Assembly: GCF_025145645.1 (NCBI RefSeq)
Contig: NZ_CP102252.1
Location: forward strand, 1,860,001-1,924,000
DNA: 64,000 nucleotides
From: Alistipes senegalensis JC50
Lineage (GTDB): Bacteria; Bacteroidota; Bacteroidia; Bacteroidales; Rikenellaceae
Direction of reading: 5' to 3'
The position numbers and the translations under genes are program-made. Positions within the stretch are counted from its first letter, which is position 1, and the number at the start of each line of letters is the position of its first letter. This document shows, one piece after another, positions 62,401-64,000 of this stretch. The notes beneath the pieces are model-generated. The model had not been told where the DNA came from. It saw nothing but the letters and a program-made list of their open reading frames with translations, and made no database searches.

Positions 62401-62700
62401 TTCTATTCGGGCGGTGAGAGTGTTTCGGCCAATTTCAAGAACGACTCCGATGTCTTTGCGTTCAAGGGCGACTACCTCTGTGTCCGAGAGCTGAGTCTTG
62501 CGTGGGACCTGCCCAAGAAGTTCGTTTCGAAGTTGGGCATGCAGGGCGCTTCCATCACTTTGGCAGGAAACAACCTGCACTATTTTACCGCAGTCCCGGG
62601 CGTATCGCCTGAGGTGGGTACGATGAGTACGAACGCCGCAGGCTATAACAACTATCCTCCGATCCGTCGTATTTCGCTCGGAATCAAGGTGATTTTCTAA
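59482..62700 (+). CDS. SusC/RagA-family TonB-dependent transporter, second locus
   Basis: A 1072-residue SusC-like protein. The signal peptide ends FLCAGALAQN (about residue 36), then a carboxypeptidase-like domain with a TTNSDGEYSIEAP turn. The DEVVVVGYGTQSRRTITSAV hinge (about 113-132) is the typical TonB-box-like start of the plug, followed by GNDPLILVDGVERAFSGIN-type plug sequence and KDAASTAVYGSRGSNGVVLI. The barrel ends RRISLGIKVIF. It is distinct from the first SusC, which has ALGIKREAKALGYAV at the hinge. Substrate unknown. Its SusD partner follows by 31 bases. Confidence 0.95.
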   Translation: MLEAFSMNRNRSRAGLMARMLLSVLGIFLCAGALAQNVALKGVVKDNTGEKLTGVSIIVENTSTGTTTNSDGEYSIEAPKGSTLVFFFLGFESQRVEVGSRTVVDVVMTQAAVGMDEVVVVGYGTQSRRTITSAVTKIDGNLVKGTPVNTLGEALKGKIAGARVYSSNNTPGADPVIRIRGGSSIDGNNDPLILVDGVERAFSGINPNDIESMEVLKDAASTAVYGSRGSNGVVLITTKSGKRNTGPRVTFDANVGFQQAERRFDLLGAEDYIRIVRTSIAEGTSPMNNFTSGFSASSINDANSVYSTRWLEEGEALPAGYKKMRDPLDNTKWLIFQDNDWQDVLFRDNWWQNYYVGIDGGTEKTSYAASVGYTKDDGVALGTGYDRLNARISLNSNVTKRLRVRATVDYSDARSEEFDNQMNAISRALSAAPTMKRYMADGVTPAYGYNATSLNPEYYAYIYDFDNRNKRLSIVGGLDWEIIDGLKATVDASTYNHVTRKSSFRKRGYFSNLTPTTESFNELTRTKLDAYVNYSRTFAGKHSFSAMAGYSYSRDKTNAFAASAEGGGSDLTPTLTAQPDRTSSTSSFSEIVMLSYFGRINYDYKKKYMLTATFRADGSSKFLKGNQWGYFPAMSAGWMISEENFMESTRRVVDDLKLRVSYGQTGNNYISVNDARGKYNVNFYNGNPGLHPAVMPNQDLQWEVTTQLDAGFDLSMFGSRLMVTADYFNRLTDNLIYSKDMPNTTGFSSVKTNIGKVRFYGFDLEISSRNIVKKNFSWESKFTWSYVKNKVVKLPDNGLPQNRVDGIRVGNTNEYFGGIAEGEPLYQVVAFKMKHIIRTPEQLAAALYDSYSKGYNPDDGTTVKGRKNMGDYEWVNRPGTTKAVVNGEEVEQINSEDKFVIGYSVPHSTGGLSNTFRYKGLSLNVYLDWAIGHTIRHAQMARQFINTFTGNTALNAGVLDTWSPQNPDAKYARFYSGGESVSANFKNDSDVFAFKGDYLCVRELSLAWDLPKKFVSKLGMQGASITLAGNNLHYFTAVPGVSPEVGTMSTNAAGYNNYPPIRRISLGIKVIF

Positions 62701-62731
62701 ATATTGCAGAAATTAAGTTAAATATACGATT

Positions 62732-64000
62732 ATGAAAAAGATATTCGGAATATTGTGCCTGATTACCCTCTCGCTGGCCGGAGTCTCCTGTCACGGCGAT
62801 CTGGACATCGCGCAGAAGGGGCAGGTTACGGGCGGCGATGCGTGGGGCAGCCAGTCCAATGCGTTGGCCAACATGTACGGCATGATGAGTACTTTCCGCG
62901 CGGCATTCGCCACGGACTATATGTATTGGGGTGAGTACCGCACACAGATCTGGGGCAAGGGAAACGAAACGCAGCCTTCGCGTGATTTCGTATATACCAA
63001 CAACATCGCTTCGACGCATGCCCAGGCGGACTGGACGAGTCTCTATACGACGATCAATCATGCTAACCTGATTCTCAAATACGTGCCGGGAATCGGCTTT
63101 ACGGACGAGGGGCAGAAGAATCAGATCTTGGGTGCCGCCCATTTCGTTCGCGCTTTCTGCTACTATTGGATCGGCCGTGTCTGGGGCGACGCTCCGGTGC
63201 TGACGGCCGGTTTCGAGTCGGACGGGCAGGAGGGGCTGTTCCCTTCGCGCGATCCTGCGGACGATGTATTCCGGCAGGTCGGTGACGACATCGTGGCGGC
63301 AGTGGATTACCTTAAGAATGCTTCGGTATCGAGTGCTGACATTCCGACGCTCGCTGCTGCGTATACCATGCAGACGGACTATTACTTGTGGATGGCGAAG
63401 GTGCGCAAGGACGCTACGGCACTCGCCGATGCCCGGACGGCATGCGACAATGCATTGGCTGCTGCTGCGGCTTCCGGCAAGCAGCTTCTCGGTAAATTCG
63501 CCGACATATTCTCGGTGACCAACAAGCTCAATTCCGAAGTGCTCTTCGCTTGGAGCATGAAAAAGGACGAAAAAGAGGGTGGTTTCCAGTCCGACTGGCT
63601 CTGCGCCATTCAGTATGTTTCGGAGAAATACGTCGAGAATCCCGTGAAGGTGGGCAGCCATCAGCAGTGGGCGATGTTCACCGAGGCTTTTCGAGAGGTG
63701 ATCGACGAGACGACCGTGAACGGCGTCAGCGTGGAGGATTCCCGTGCGCGCGTGAGCTACGATTTTTTCCTCGACGTGGAGAAGAACAACACGACGCATC
63801 GCTGGATCAACAAATATGCCGGTACGTGGACCGAGGGAGCGCGGATTTTCGATTCGGACATCATCGTTTACCGTTATGCGGATTTGCTGATGTTCGATGC
63901 CGAGATCAAGAACGACCAGAACCAGAAGGATGCTGCGGTCGATGCGATCAACCAAGTAGCGCAGCGCGCTTACGGCCGCACCAATTTCTATCCTAAGACA
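62732..64000 (+). CDS. SusD/RagB-family lipoprotein, second locus, 3' end missing
   Basis: The frame from the ATG at 62732 is open to the window edge (423 residues). It has a lipobox ending GVSC (Cys20) followed by HGDLDIAQKG, then the SusD helical repeat region: ILGAAHFVRAFCYYWIGRVW and GDAPVLTAGF. The C-terminal SusD domain is partly visible (DSDIIVYRYADLLMFDAEIK). Partner of the upstream SusC. No enzyme of this locus is in the window, so its glycan cannot be guessed. Confidence 0.93.
   Translation, partial: MKKIFGILCLITLSLAGVSCHGDLDIAQKGQVTGGDAWGSQSNALANMYGMMSTFRAAFATDYMYWGEYRTQIWGKGNETQPSRDFVYTNNIASTHAQADWTSLYTTINHANLILKYVPGIGFTDEGQKNQILGAAHFVRAFCYYWIGRVWGDAPVLTAGFESDGQEGLFPSRDPADDVFRQVGDDIVAAVDYLKNASVSSADIPTLAAAYTMQTDYYLWMAKVRKDATALADARTACDNALAAAAASGKQLLGKFADIFSVTNKLNSEVLFAWSMKKDEKEGGFQSDWLCAIQYVSEKYVENPVKVGSHQQWAMFTEAFREVIDETTVNGVSVEDSRARVSYDFFLDVEKNNTTHRWINKYAGTWTEGARIFDSDIIVYRYADLLMFDAEIKNDQNQKDAAVDAINQVAQRAYGRTNFYPKT

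Overview
The window looks like chromosomal DNA from a GC-rich Bacteroidales bacterium, most likely Alistipes or a close relative (inference). The evidence is two SusC/SusD pairs, many lipobox lipoproteins, several -7 boxes of the Bacteroidetes form TANNTTTG, very little Shine-Dalgarno signal, and Bacteroidetes versions of housekeeping genes (HflX, LptG-like permease, DUF4296 lipoprotein, XerD, PASTA protein).

Region 1 (1-20276) begins with the 5' part of comEC on the minus strand and then holds one large N-acetylglucosamine (GlcNAc) utilisation locus. nagB and a LacI-type regulator run left. An FHS-type sugar permease, nagA, a GH20-like enzyme, SusC, SusD, a one-module PKD-like lipoprotein, a transmembrane acetyltransferase, two more GH20 enzymes, a three-module surface glycan-binding lipoprotein, a GH18 enzyme and a second transmembrane acetyltransferase run right. 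The proposed flow is: GH18 cuts a GlcNAc-containing glycan at the surface, SusCD and the binding lipoproteins import the pieces, GH20 enzymes release GlcNAc in the periplasm, the permease imports it, and NagA and NagB take it to central metabolism once phosphorylated. Both divergent promoters carry an identical 14-base imperfect palindrome just downstream of the -7 box, a strong candidate operator for the LacI protein. Two HGSNAT-like acetyltransferases suggest that terminal glucosamine is re-acetylated before hydrolysis.

Region 2 (20276-28439, minus strand) is a compact phage-derived cassette: two large tail- or baseplate-like proteins, a small protein, a ClpP-like prohead protease, major capsid, portal, connector, holin and a P5-like lysozyme. 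All frames are open and most genes overlap. No terminase, tape measure, integrase, repressor or replication gene is visible.

Region 3 (28440-58735) is mainly housekeeping: a short MqnA-like protein, CorA, a flippase, DNA polymerase III delta', FolK, envelope lipoproteins, an outer-membrane beta-barrel, RbfA, a LolC/E-like permease, XerD, PrmA, RecO, an OprO/P porin, a YeiH-type transporter, a leftward operon (tgt, lptG-like, PASTA protein, rluD-like, ygiQ), a glycosyltransferase, a sigma factor, RsmG, a thioredoxin, RlmN, TonB, HflX and Upp. Gene ends are often marked by strong hairpins.

Region 4 (58736-64000) is a 746-base gap with no convincing gene, followed by the start of a second SusC/SusD locus whose SusD runs off the window. 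I saw no rRNA, tRNA or CRISPR array.
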